Assembly (NCBI GenBank): GCA_964196325.1
Contig: CAXMST010000099.1
Coordinates: forward strand, 1-64,000
DNA length: 64,000 nucleotides
Source: CAXMST01 sp964196325
Lineage (GTDB): Bacteria; Actinomycetota; Thermoleophilia; Solirubrobacterales; 70-9
Reading direction: 5' to 3'
The stretch's first letter is position 1. Each line of letters begins with the position of its first letter. A model generated the notes under the pieces. That model did not search any database and was not told the origin of the DNA. It saw nothing but the letters and a program-made list of their open reading frames with translations. The position numbers were made by a program, and so were the translations under genes. Of this stretch, positions 56,393 through 64,000 are shown one piece after another.

Positions 56393-56742
56393 CAGTTCTG
56401 TGGGTCGCGGTGGGGATCGGCGCTGCTGGGGCGGTGGGAGCGGAACAGCCTACGGTTCTCGAGCGGATCAAGGCCGCCCGAACTCATCGGATTGCACCGC
56501 AGCACTCGCCAGCCGGCGAGGATGGTGCCACGAAAGGGTCCGAGCTCGCGGACTGCCTGCTCGGCGTAGGCCGAGCAGGTCGGGTAATACCGGCAGCGCG
56601 GACCGAGCAACGGCGAGATCAACCGTCTGTAGACGAGGATTGGCAGCAACGCCAGCCGGGTCAGGGGCCGCAGGCGACGATCCGGCTTCGCCGGTGCGGC
56701 TGGGCTGACGCCTGCTGCCGTTTCACGTGCAACGGCGCTCAA
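56392..56742 (-). CDS. yidD: Membrane protein insertion efficiency factor YidD
   Basis: A 116-residue protein whose core (residues 30-90) is YidD: LALLPILVYRRLISPLLGPR, then CRYYPTCSAYAEQAV (conserved Cys pair) and WRVLRCNP. It has a longer N-terminus (about 30 residues) and C-terminus than usual. The start is likely TTG 56742, with GGGGAG five bases upstream and its codon overlapping the rnpA stop (TTGA); GTG 56757 is the alternative. A parS-like site lies in its first codons. Confidence 0.88.
   Translation of the reverse strand: MSAVARETAAGVSPAAPAKPDRRLRPLTRLALLPILVYRRLISPLLGPRCRYYPTCSAYAEQAVRELGPFRGTILAGWRVLRCNPMSSGGLDPLENRRLFRSHRPSSADPHRDPQN
56719..56734. promoter_or_regulatory. parS-like ParB-binding site inside yidD
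   Basis: CGTTTCACGTGCAACG matches the conserved parS palindrome (TGTTTCACGTGAAACA) at 13 of 16 positions, and the inner 14-base core differs by one base. It lies about 3.2 kb from parB, near the origin, as expected for parS, which is often found inside genes. Confidence 0.7.
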
Positions 56743-57122
56743 GCTTGCTCCCCCCACTTCTGCAGCAGTTCCGAGATCGACTCGCGCAGCCGCCCACTAC
56801 CGCCGGACTCGAGCAGCTCAGCGACGCCTGTCCGGCCGACGAGCACGAAGTCGTAGCCGGCCGGGAGCCCGTCGGCCAAGCTCCAGAACGACTCCCGCAT
56901 CGCCCGCTTGACCTTGTTCCGCTGCACTGCCCCGCCGACCTTGCGCCCAACCGAGATCCCAAGCCGGAGCTCCTCCCCCGGGGGCGCTTCGGCCTCACGC
57001 GGAAAGGCGTAGAGGACGACATGGCGGTTTGCGTGGGAGCGCCCGTCGCGATAGGCACGATCGAAGTCGCCGCTTCTCGAGAGCCGGCCGCGCTTGCGGG
57101 CGTCGGACTCCGAATCGCTCAT
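56739..57122 (-). CDS. rnpA: Ribonuclease P protein component
   Basis: A 127-residue basic protein with the RNase P motif VGGAVQRNKVKRAMRE (the RNR region) and the N-terminal RSGDFDRAYRDGRSHANRHV. It has an extra acidic/Ser N-terminus (SDSESDARKRG). It cuts 5' ends of tRNA precursors with the RNA subunit, which is not in the window. It follows rpmH by 21 bases and overlaps yidD. Confidence 0.95.
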   Translation of the reverse strand: MSDSESDARKRGRLSRSGDFDRAYRDGRSHANRHVVLYAFPREAEAPPGEELRLGISVGRKVGGAVQRNKVKRAMRESFWSLADGLPAGYDFVLVGRTGVAELLESGGSGRLRESISELLQKWGEQA

Positions 57123-57143
57123 CCGGACCGGACCGCCGACCGT

Positions 57144-57278
57144 CTAGACGGTGAGGCGCTTACGGCCCTTGCGGCGGCGGCGGCGCAAGACCTCGCGCCC
57201 GTGTCGGGTCTGCATGCGGGCGCGAAACCCGTGGGTGCGGGCGCGCTTCCTCTTCTTTGGCTGCCAGGTTCGCTTCAT
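57144..57278 (-). CDS. rpmH: 50S ribosomal protein L34
   Basis: A 44-residue, very basic protein: MKRTWQPKKRKRARTHGFRA, then RMQTRHGREVLRRRRRKGRK and the end RLTV. This is the complete L34 sequence pattern. It is the first gene of the minus-strand origin operon, and a -10-like box lies about 31 bases upstream of its start. Confidence 0.98.
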   Translation of the reverse strand: MKRTWQPKKRKRARTHGFRARMQTRHGREVLRRRRRKGRKRLTV

Positions 57279-57308
57279 CGTGAGTCATCCGCTGCGCGGA
57301 GACGCAGC

Positions 57309-57314
57309 AGTATA
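57309..57314 (-). promoter_or_regulatory. Candidate -10 box for the rpmH operon
   Basis: On the minus strand TATACT (five of six matches to TATAAT) lies 31 bases upstream of the rpmH start; no clear -35 is seen. An inverted repeat GCTGCG/CGCAGC (57291-57308) lies between it and the start and may shape the leader. On the plus strand a TATGAT box at 57391-57396 could serve dnaA. Confidence 0.4.
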
Positions 57315-57453
57315 CGCACACCCTTTCGGCTTTAGGCGCGATTTGCGGACTCGGTCAGCTTCGACCGCAGGCCACGCCTGAACGCGGACCTATGATCGAA
57401 CCCGGGCCGCTCACAGGTGGCCGACCGAAGCTTACGTTCCGACCCGACCCGCC

Positions 57454-58824
57454 TTGCCCGATCCCAGCCAACCCGACCTCGAAACCCTCTGGGAGAGCGT
57501 CCGTGCCGAGTTGCGCGGTTCCGTAACCCCTTCCTCTTTCGAGAGCTGGCTCGAGCCCGTGCGGCCGGTAGGCCTGCGCGGGGCGCGCCTTTACGTATCC
57601 GGACCGGACCGCGTCCGCGAATGGTTCGAGCGGCGCTACGCCCCCTTGGCCGTCGCCGCCGCGCAACGGCGGGTCCCGGGCGTGAGCGAGATCGTCTTCT
57701 CGGACCCGGAGCACGATCCCGAGCCGGCCCCGACGCCCGGGATTCCCGCGGGGTTGGATCGGGGGCTCGACTTCGATCACTTCGTTATCGGCAAGGGCAA
57801 CCGCTTTGCCCACTCGGCGGCGCTGGCCGTGGCAGAGTTGCCGGGCGAGGCCTACAACCCCCTGTTTCTTTACGGGGAGCCCGGCCTCGGCAAGACCCAC
57901 CTGCTGGTCGCAGTCGCGACCTATCTACAGAGTCGGCGTCCCGACATCAGCGTCGCCTACACGACCGCCGAGCGCTTCACATCCGAGTTCGTCAACGCGC
58001 TGCGCACCGGCGGACCCGGGGCGGCTGAGGGCTTCAAGCAGCGCTACCGCCAGGTCGACGCGCTGCTCATCGACGACGTCCAGTTCCTCGAGGACAAGCC
58101 GAAGACGGAGGAGGAGTTCTTCCACACGTTCAATGAGCTATATGCATCGGGCAGCCAGTTGGTCCTCTCCAGCGACCGGCCGCCGGAGGCCATGCGGTCA
58201 CTCACCGAGAGACTCCGAGACCGCTTTTCCTGGGGCCTCACAGTGCAGGTGCAGGCACCGGATCTTCCCACCCGGGTCGCGCTGGCCGGCCGACTGGCTG
58301 CCGAGCGCGGCCTCGCCGTCAGCGACCCGGCCGCACTCCGCCAGATCGCGCTCTCGTCGCCAACCAACCTACGCAAGTTGGAGGGCGCTCTAATCAGGGT
58401 CGCGGCATTCTCCTCACTACTCGGTAAGCCCGCCTCAGCCGAACTCGTCACCGAGGCCCTGGCCCGTGCCGAGGCGCCCGGCACCCTGGCGGGCTCCGGC
58501 TCGGAAGGGACCGGGGCGAGCGAGCCCCTGGTCGCCACCATCCAGCAGGCCGTCTGCGATGTCCTGCATGTCTCCCGGGGGGAGATGCTCTCACCCCGCC
58601 GTCGCCCCAACATCGTCCGGGCGCGCCAACTGGCGATGTACGTCAGCCGCCACCAGACGAGCCTCTCACTCGCTGAGATAGCCAGGGCATTCGATCGTGA
58701 CCACTCCACGGTCCTACACTCGGTCCGCGCGATCGAAAAGCGGCTCGAGCCCGGCTCCGATATCCACAGAGCGTTGGAATCCGTCCAGCAAAGCCTCCAG
58801 ATCGATCCCGACAGGCCCGAGTAG
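57454..58824 (+). CDS. dnaA: Chromosomal replication initiator protein DnaA
   Basis: A 456-residue DnaA. Domain I (LETLWESVRAELRGSVTPSS) and a short domain II linker (about 20 residues) precede the AAA+ domain III: FVIGKGNRFAHSAALAVAE, Walker A GEPGLGKTHLL, Walker B LLIDDVQFL, sensor 1 VLSSDRPPEAM, the box VII region ERLRDRFSWGL. Domain IV has EIARAFDRDHSTVLHSVRAI, where FDRDHSTV replaces the usual GGRDHTTV. The start is TTG 57454, without a clear ribosome site. dnaN follows after 140 bases. Confidence 0.96.
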   Translation: MPDPSQPDLETLWESVRAELRGSVTPSSFESWLEPVRPVGLRGARLYVSGPDRVREWFERRYAPLAVAAAQRRVPGVSEIVFSDPEHDPEPAPTPGIPAGLDRGLDFDHFVIGKGNRFAHSAALAVAELPGEAYNPLFLYGEPGLGKTHLLVAVATYLQSRRPDISVAYTTAERFTSEFVNALRTGGPGAAEGFKQRYRQVDALLIDDVQFLEDKPKTEEEFFHTFNELYASGSQLVLSSDRPPEAMRSLTERLRDRFSWGLTVQVQAPDLPTRVALAGRLAAERGLAVSDPAALRQIALSSPTNLRKLEGALIRVAAFSSLLGKPASAELVTEALARAEAPGTLAGSGSEGTGASEPLVATIQQAVCDVLHVSRGEMLSPRRRPNIVRARQLAMYVSRHQTSLSLAEIARAFDRDHSTVLHSVRAIEKRLEPGSDIHRALESVQQSLQIDPDRPE

Positions 58825-58964
58825 CTCGGCCAATCCACCATTGCAGGCCTTGTCCACAACGATTCCCACCACCCATTCTCCGCTTTGACATGCGAGATCC
58901 GATCCTTTTGCAAGGGTTCCAACATCCCCAACATCAACTCAGTTGACTGGAAGAGGAAAACGAG
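58750..58964. other. oriC: Candidate replication origin (oriC) between dnaA and dnaN
   Basis: One perfect DnaA box, TTGTCCACA (58850-58858), and one near-perfect box, ATATCCACA at 58760-58768 inside the dnaA 3' end, lie here. The 105 bases before dnaN are clearly less GC-rich than the rest (about half A+T by eye), a possible unwinding element. Genes change strand on the other side of dnaA (after rpmH), as usual next to oriC. Only two boxes were found, fewer than normal; more may lie elsewhere. Confidence 0.55.
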
Positions 58965-60071
58965 ATGAAGATCACAGCTGACCGCGACGCACTCCTCGAC
59001 GCTTTGCAGGCCGCGGCACGAGCCCTTTCCACACGTTCGACGCTGCCTTCGCTTGGCGGCATTCTGCTCTCGCTCAAAGACGGTCGCGCTGTGGCGCAGG
59101 CGACGGATACGGAGCTCGGCCTTACGATCGAGCTCGACGGTGAGCTGGAGGGCGACGGCGCCATCCTGCTGCCGGGCCGGCTGCTGACCGATGTTGCCCG
59201 CGCCCTCCCACTGGGACCGGTCACGATCGCCGAGCGCTCCGCGGAGCGCGACGTCGAGCTCACCGCCGGGACCGCGAAGTTCCACCTCAGGCTGCTGGCG
59301 ACAGACGACTTTCCGCGCCTGCCGGCGTTCGAGGGCGACTCACTGAAGATCCCTGCGACGGCTCTGGCCGAGACCGTCGATCGCGTTGCTCGGGCGGCCT
59401 CCCGGGATGAGGTCCGACCGATCCTCACCGGGATTCTGGTCAGCGTCGAGGGCGCGCGGCTGACGATGGTTGCGACCGACTCCTACCGCCTGGCGGTCAA
59501 ACACACCGAGCTCGAGGCCGAGCCGGCCCAGCCGTTCGAGGCCAACGTGCCGGCTCGGGCGATGCGGGAGTTGTCCCGGATCGTCAATCAGACGGGCGTC
59601 GACGAGGTCGAGATCGCGCTGCCGGGCAGCCAGATCGTGTTCAGAGCGGGGCCCTATGTCGTCTCCTCCCGGCTGATCGACGGTCAGTTCCCGAGCTACC
59701 GGCAGCTGCTGCCTGATTCGTTCGACCATGAGGTGCGGCTGCCGAAGGAGGAGCTGCTCGGCGTGACCCGGCGAATCCGGCACCTCGCCCAGCGCAACGC
59801 GCCGTTGCAACTCGCCTTTGCCACCGGCGAGCTGACCGTCTCCGCGGAGACGCCGGAGATCGGCGACGCGCGTGAATCGATGCCCTGCGGATTCGAGGGC
59901 GAGGAGTTGGTGATCGCCTTCAACCCGCAATTTCTGATCGAAGGGATCGAGAGCATCGAGAGCGAGGAGTTGGTCCTGCGGCTGACCTCGCCGCTGCGTC
60001 CGGGCCTGCTGCAGCAAGCGGGCGATGAGCAGTTCAGCTACCTCGCGATGCCGATCCGCCTGAACGTGTGA
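58965..60071 (+). CDS. dnaN: DNA polymerase III subunit beta (sliding clamp)
   Basis: A 368-residue clamp with three repeated domains. It starts MKITADRDALLDALQAAARA after GAGG; LPSLGGILLSLKDG, ILTGILVSVEGARLTMVATD, SYRLAVKHTELE and RLIDGQFPSYRQLLPD are conserved, and the end SYLAMPIRLNV is the usual C-terminus. It holds the polymerase on DNA. It sits between the origin candidate and recF. Confidence 0.97.
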   Translation: MKITADRDALLDALQAAARALSTRSTLPSLGGILLSLKDGRAVAQATDTELGLTIELDGELEGDGAILLPGRLLTDVARALPLGPVTIAERSAERDVELTAGTAKFHLRLLATDDFPRLPAFEGDSLKIPATALAETVDRVARAASRDEVRPILTGILVSVEGARLTMVATDSYRLAVKHTELEAEPAQPFEANVPARAMRELSRIVNQTGVDEVEIALPGSQIVFRAGPYVVSSRLIDGQFPSYRQLLPDSFDHEVRLPKEELLGVTRRIRHLAQRNAPLQLAFATGELTVSAETPEIGDARESMPCGFEGEELVIAFNPQFLIEGIESIESEELVLRLTSPLRPGLLQQAGDEQFSYLAMPIRLNV

Positions 60072-60089
60072 GCTGCGGGCAGCGTCGCG

Positions 60090-61199
60090 GTGCTCGTCAC
60101 CGGTCTCAACACCCGCTCGTTCCGCAACCTTGCTGACGGCGAGCTCGCCTTTGGGGCCGGGCTGACCGTGGTCCATGGGGCCAACGGGGCCGGCAAGACC
60201 AACCTGCTCGAGAGCCTCTTCTTCGGCTTGACCGGGCGCTCATGTCGGACCAGGCGCGAGCGCGAGATGATCGCGTTCGGCGATTCGCTGGCGCGCAGCG
60301 AGGTCGAGCTGAAGCCGGATAGCGACGCGATCGAGCCCGGCGAGCCGTTCACGATGAGGGCTTCGATCTCGACCTCCGAAGGCCGTCATCGACGGGTCGA
60401 TGGTCGTGAGTTGGGGGCAGAAGACGACCGCCGCCGCCCCGCCCTCAGTGTCTTTATGCCCGACCGCTTGGCGCTGGTCAAGGGCCCTCCCGGCCCCAGG
60501 CGCGCGCATCTGGATCGCCTGACGGCCGCGCTTTGGCCTGCCCGCAAGGAGCTTCGGTCGAGCTACAACCGGGCCTTGGCCCAGCGCAACGCGCTCCTCG
60601 GCAGGACCCAGGCGGGCGCCGGAGCCAGTGGGCTGGATGCCTGGGATCGGGCCCTTGCGGAGGCGGCGGCGCCGCTCGCCCTGGCTCGTGCCGAGGCTGC
60701 CGCAGCGCTCAGGGAACCGTTCGCCGATGCCGCGCGGACGCTCGGCCTCGAGGGCGACGCCGAGCTCAGCTACCGGCCCCAGACAGAGGCTCTCGACGTG
60801 GCTGAAATCGCGGCTGAGCTGGGCCGTCGCCGCGCGGGCGACACCGAGCGTGGCTACACGGTCTGGGGGCCACACCGCGATGAGGTCGTCCTCGCCCACC
60901 GGGGGAGGACGCTGCGACGCTACGGGTCCCAGGGACAACAGCGGCTCGGCCTGCTCGCTTTGTTGTTTGCCGAGCGCCAGGCACTGCGGGCCGCCCGACG
61001 CGCGATGCCGCTGATGTTGCTCGACGACGTGATGAGCGAGCTCGACCCCGAGCGCCGCATCCGCCTGGCCGAGCTGCTCGGGCAGGGCGGCCAGGCTCTG
61101 ATCACCACCACTGAGTCGGACCAGGTCCCCGGCGCAGAGCGCCATCGGCGACTGCTGATGTCCGCCGGAAGCATTCAGCTTGGGGGCGCCGAGGCTTGA
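60090..61199 (+). CDS. recF: DNA replication and repair protein RecF
   Basis: A 369-residue SMC-like ATPase. LNTRSFRNLADGEL is the family start, GANGAGKTNLLESLFFGLTG Walker A, YGSQGQQRLGLLALLFAE the signature and LMLLDDVMSELDPERR Walker B. RecF helps load RecA at gaps. GTG 60090 is the likely start, 19 bases after dnaN. Its stop overlaps the next gene (TTGA). Confidence 0.95.
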   Translation: MLVTGLNTRSFRNLADGELAFGAGLTVVHGANGAGKTNLLESLFFGLTGRSCRTRREREMIAFGDSLARSEVELKPDSDAIEPGEPFTMRASISTSEGRHRRVDGRELGAEDDRRRPALSVFMPDRLALVKGPPGPRRAHLDRLTAALWPARKELRSSYNRALAQRNALLGRTQAGAGASGLDAWDRALAEAAAPLALARAEAAAALREPFADAARTLGLEGDAELSYRPQTEALDVAEIAAELGRRRAGDTERGYTVWGPHRDEVVLAHRGRTLRRYGSQGQQRLGLLALLFAERQALRAARRAMPLMLLDDVMSELDPERRIRLAELLGQGGQALITTTESDQVPGAERHRRLLMSAGSIQLGGAEA

Positions 61200-61501
61200 G
61201 TTCGCGAGCTCCACGCAAAATCTCCGACCCACTTGCGCGGGTAGTTCGAGAGCAGGCGCCCAAGACCCTGCTCGCCGAGGTCCAGGTGGCCTGGCCCGAG
61301 GCCACCGGTGCGGCGATTGCGGCGGCATCGGAGCCCGTCGCCGAGCGTCGCGGCAAGGTCACGATCGCCTGTGAGAGCGGTGCCTGGGCGCAGGAGTTGG
61401 AGCTGATGTCGGAGCAGCTTCAGGCGCGCGTGGAACAGATCGTGGGCGAGAACAGGCTGTCGGTGCTGCGGTTCACTGCCGACCTCAGCCGCCATCGCTG
61501 A
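61196..61501 (+). CDS. dciA: DciA-like helicase loader (DUF721)
   Basis: A 101-residue protein: LLAEVQVAWPEATGAAIAAA, then EPVAERRGKVTIACESGAWA and QELELMSEQLQARVEQIVGE match the DUF721/DciA domain, a proposed loader of the replicative helicase in bacteria without DnaC. The start is a TTG overlapping the recF stop. Its place between recF and gyrB is typical for actinobacteria. Confidence 0.87.
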   Translation: MSSRAPRKISDPLARVVREQAPKTLLAEVQVAWPEATGAAIAAASEPVAERRGKVTIACESGAWAQELELMSEQLQARVEQIVGENRLSVLRFTADLSRHR

Positions 61502-61621
61502 GGCCGGCGATAGAGAAGCTCAGGAAAAGTGCAATGTTGCAGGTATTTTGGCACACTCTCGCGAGATCGGCGCGGGCCGCGTGACCGCCCCAAGTGGTAT
61601 CCTTATGTCAACTAGTTTCTT

Positions 61622-61671
61622 GCCCCGCGACGTTCGGGTCAGGGCTCTCGCCCGATCCCTCCCTGCGGGGC
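61622..61671 (+). promoter_or_regulatory. Nested hairpin in the gyrB leader
   Basis: GCCCCGC (61622-61628) pairs with GCGGGGC (61665-61671), and inside it TCGGG (61634-61638) pairs with CCCGA (61651-61655); TTTGT follows. The structure lies 63 bases before the gyrB start in a 233-base gene-free stretch. It could be an attenuator or terminator of the recF-dciA transcript. A TATCCT box lies just upstream (61598-61603). The rest of 61502-61734 shows nothing else. Confidence 0.4.
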
Positions 61672-61734
61672 TTTGTATGCGCAGGTACCGCCGGGGCAAG
61701 CGGCAATATTCAGATGTAGGAAGAAAGGAACTGC

Positions 61735-64000
61735 GTGGCGGATAAGTCCAGCAGCGGCTCAGGTAGCTATGGAGCGAAGGACATCACCGTTCTCGAGGGG
61801 CTCGAGGCGGTCCGTAAGCGACCCGGAATGTACATCGGCTCGACTGGGCTCCGAGGACTGCACCACCTGGTGTACGAGGTGCTCGACAACTCCGTCGACG
61901 AGGCCCTGGCCGGTCACTGCAGCGAGGTTTCGATCACGGTTCACCCCGACCATTCGGTGACCGTCGTCGACGACGGCCGCGGGATCCCGGTGGACACGAT
62001 GAAGAAGGAGGGTCGCCCGGCGGCCGAGGTCGTGCTCACGGTCCTGCACGCCGGCGGCAAGTTCGGCGACGGCGACGGCTACAAGGTCTCAGGCGGTCTG
62101 CACGGCGTCGGCGTCTCGGTCGTAAACGCGCTCTCCGAGCGCCTGCACCTGCGGATCGAGCGGGACGGCTCCGTGCATGAGCAGGACTACGCTCGCGGGA
62201 TCCCGCAGGGGCCGCTCGAGGCGACCGGCGAGGCGAGCGCGACCGGGACCACGATCACCTACCTGCCCGACGCCGAGATCTTCGACGAGCTCGACTACGA
62301 CTACGACACGCTCGCCTCGCGGATGCTGGAGACGGCGTTTCTGACCAAGGGTTTACGGATCCGACTCAGGGATGAGCGGAGTGAGGGTCAGACCGAGGAG
62401 TTCTATGCCGAGGGCGGGATCGTCGACTTTGTCGCTCACCTGAATGCGGCCAAGGATCCGCTGCACGAGAAGACGGTCTACTTCGAGAGCGGCGGTGAGG
62501 AGGGCCAGCTCGAGATCGCGATGCAGTGGAACACGAGCTACCAGGAGTCCGTCTTCACCTTTGCGAACAACATCAACACCCACGAGGGTGGCTCGCATCT
62601 GTCCGGATTCCGCTCGGCGCTGACCCGGACCCTGAACGCCTATGCACGCGAGCGCGGCATGCTCAAGGAGAAGGACAACAACCTGAGCGGCGACGACGTC
62701 CGTGAAGTGCTGACCGCGGTGCTCTCCCTGAAGCTGCACGACCCGCAGTTCGAGGGCCAGACCAAGACCAAGCTCGGCAACCCGCCGATCGAGAGCTTCG
62801 TCGAGAAGGCCGTGAACCGCAAGCTGGCTGAGTTCCTCGAGGAGAACCCTGCGGAGGGCAAGCGGATCGTGATCAAGGCGATCGAGGCGTCCCGGGCCCG
62901 CGACGCGGCCCGCAAGGCCCGCGACCTCACCCGCCGTAAGTCGGTGCTGGAGAATTCAACCCTGCCGGGCAAGCTTGCCGACTGCACCGTTCGCGATCCC
63001 AGTCTCGCTGAGCTCTTTGTGGTCGAGGGCGACTCCGCCGGCGGCTCCGCGAAACAGGGGCGTGACCGTTCGACCCAGGCGGTGCTGCCGCTGCGGGGCA
63101 AGATCATCAACGTCGAGAAGGCGAGGATCGACAAGGTCCTGGCCAACAACGAGATTCAAGCGCTGATCACCGCGATCGGGACCGGCGTGCACGACGAGTT
63201 CGACATGGAGGAACTGCGCTACCACCGGATCGTGCTGATGACCGACGCGGACGTCGACGGCGCCCACATCCGCACTCTGGTGCTGACGTTCCTGTACCGG
63301 CAGATGCCTTTGCTGATCGATGCGGGCCATGTGTTCATCGCCAAGCCCCCCCTCTACAAAGCCAGGAACGGCCGCAGCGACGTCTACATCGAGAAGGAGA
63401 CGGAGCTCGAGGAATACCTGCTTCGCGACAAGCTCGAGCAGTTCGAGCTGACCGACGCCTCCGGCGAGCATGCCAAGCTCTCGGCGGCCAAGTGGCAACG
63501 CTTCAACCGCTCGTTGAAGGAGTACGAGGGGTGGGCGAGCGCGCTCCAGGCGCAGTTCGGGCCCGCACTGGTGCTGTTTCTCTCCGAGTCAAAGATTCTC
63601 GATCGGGGCACGGCGAGCATCGCCGGCGCCAAGAAGCTGGTCTCGGCCGCATCCGCGGAGGATGCGGCGCACCAGACCGAGTTGCTCAAGGAGAGTGTCG
63701 ATTCGTTGACGATCAAGGCCGTTCATCGGCGTAGCGGTCTCGCCCGCACCCACGTCCTGCCGGCATCGTTGTTCGACTCGGGTGACTATCGCAAGCTCGC
63801 CGACGTCCACAGCGCCCTCGCCAAGCAGGTCGGCGAGCCCCCGTTCGAGATTGGGCTGGGCCAGAAGCGCCGGAGCCCCGATTCCTTCGGTGCCTTGCGC
63901 CGGGCTGTGCTCGACCTGGCCAAGGAAGGGGTTCGCCTGCAGCGCTTCAAGGGTCTCGGTGAGATGAACGCCGACCAGCTTCGCGAGACCACCATGGACC
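61735..64000 (+). CDS. gyrB: DNA gyrase subunit B (cut by window end)
   Basis: The first 755 codons are visible. The GHKL ATPase domain has VLEGLEAVRKRPGMYIGSTG, EVLDNSVDEALAGHC, VDDGRGIPV, GGLHGVGVSVVNALSE; the TOPRIM part has LFVVEGDSAGGSAKQGRDRS, LPLRGKIINVEKAR and LMTDADVDGAHIRTL; KGLGEMNADQLRETTMD is near the end. The Lys in GLGQKRRSPDSF precedes it. GTG 61735 follows AAGAAAGGAA. It introduces negative supercoils with GyrA, which would be expected just beyond the window. Confidence 0.97.
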   Translation, partial: MADKSSSGSGSYGAKDITVLEGLEAVRKRPGMYIGSTGLRGLHHLVYEVLDNSVDEALAGHCSEVSITVHPDHSVTVVDDGRGIPVDTMKKEGRPAAEVVLTVLHAGGKFGDGDGYKVSGGLHGVGVSVVNALSERLHLRIERDGSVHEQDYARGIPQGPLEATGEASATGTTITYLPDAEIFDELDYDYDTLASRMLETAFLTKGLRIRLRDERSEGQTEEFYAEGGIVDFVAHLNAAKDPLHEKTVYFESGGEEGQLEIAMQWNTSYQESVFTFANNINTHEGGSHLSGFRSALTRTLNAYARERGMLKEKDNNLSGDDVREVLTAVLSLKLHDPQFEGQTKTKLGNPPIESFVEKAVNRKLAEFLEENPAEGKRIVIKAIEASRARDAARKARDLTRRKSVLENSTLPGKLADCTVRDPSLAELFVVEGDSAGGSAKQGRDRSTQAVLPLRGKIINVEKARIDKVLANNEIQALITAIGTGVHDEFDMEELRYHRIVLMTDADVDGAHIRTLVLTFLYRQMPLLIDAGHVFIAKPPLYKARNGRSDVYIEKETELEEYLLRDKLEQFELTDASGEHAKLSAAKWQRFNRSLKEYEGWASALQAQFGPALVLFLSESKILDRGTASIAGAKKLVSAASAEDAAHQTELLKESVDSLTIKAVHRRSGLARTHVLPASLFDSGDYRKLADVHSALAKQVGEPPFEIGLGQKRRSPDSFGALRRAVLDLAKEGVRLQRFKGLGEMNADQLRETTMD

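Noticed and set aside
58831..58839. CAATCCACC as an extra DnaA box
   Set aside because: Three mismatches to TTGTCCACA; too weak to count.
61548..61745. 65-codon frame as a gyrB leader peptide
   Set aside because: No ribosome site, overlaps the gyrB start and has no regulatory codon run. The DNA is better explained by the hairpin.

Overview
The window looks like chromosomal DNA of a high-G+C actinobacterium. By eye it is well above 65% G+C, with many GTG and TTG starts and 4-8 nt stop/start overlaps. Several traits do not fit Streptomyces- or Mycobacterium-type Actinobacteria: a b6-type menaquinol:cytochrome c reductase with a cytochrome c fused to subunit IV, a fused PafB-PafC regulator, and the gene content around hemL. 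A deep-branching lineage such as Thermoleophilia is a reasonable guess, but that is inference. No rRNA, CRISPR array, insertion sequence or prophage was seen, and no stretch longer than about 240 bases lacks a gene.

Layout. (1) 1-9.0 kb: truncated penicillin acylase, metallo-beta-lactamase fold hydrolase, PafBC-like WYL regulator, OB/HD nuclease, amine oxidase, then an extracytoplasmic thiol-redox pair (CcdA plus TlpA-like lipoprotein) and a disulfide oxidoreductase with a DUF427 gene. (2) 9.0-15.4 kb: DUF3179 lipoprotein, an ECF sigma factor between two paralogous zinc-finger anti-sigma genes, a methyltransferase, an FG-GAP/ASPIC surface protein, a peroxiredoxin-like protein, a tiny lipoprotein overlapping an Ig-like fragment, and tRNA-Phe. 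(3) 15.4-33.3 kb: LOG-like and SHOCT proteins, a YprA/Hrq1-type helicase overlapping a divergent dihydropteroate synthase, HAD phosphatase, FMN hydroxyacid oxidase, cydAB, SDR, a DtxR-type regulator, aminotransferase, sucCD, HAD dehalogenase, a RibD-like reductase, a sugar-nucleotide dehydrogenase and tRNA-Lys. (4) 33.3-46.7 kb: TPR protein, tatC, tatA, dcd, a zinc-ribbon protein, polyprenyl synthase and menG (quinone synthesis), the b6-type reductase (three genes), then an unknown gene, hemL, a fused siroheme-decarboxylase-like gene and hemB, and an ABC-2 exporter. (5) 46.7-52.7 kb: YmdB-like phosphoesterase, a polytopic membrane protein, GtrA, a phosphodiesterase, a membrane protein, a BFN-domain protein and tRNA-Ile. 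(6) 52.7-64 kb: the replication-origin region. parB, parA, rsmG, jag, yidC, yidD, rnpA and rpmH are on the minus strand; dnaA, dnaN, recF, dciA and gyrB (cut by the window end) are on the plus strand.

How it fits together. The respiratory and cofactor genes form one theme: polyprenyl synthase and MenG make menaquinone, the b6-type complex oxidises it, CydAB is an alternative quinol oxidase, the hem genes supply heme, TatAC can export the twin-arginine Rieske protein, and CcdA/TlpA can keep thiols outside the membrane reduced. The strand switch between rpmH and dnaA, the DnaA boxes after dnaA and a parS-like site inside yidD place the chromosome origin here. The points most worth checking are the fused AhbA-AhbB protein inside the hem/respiratory operon, the sigma factor with two anti-sigma genes, the unknown 200-residue protein in the same operon, the split lipoprotein/Ig fragment, and a 28-bp SlyA/MarR-like operator in front of an unknown 72-residue gene.
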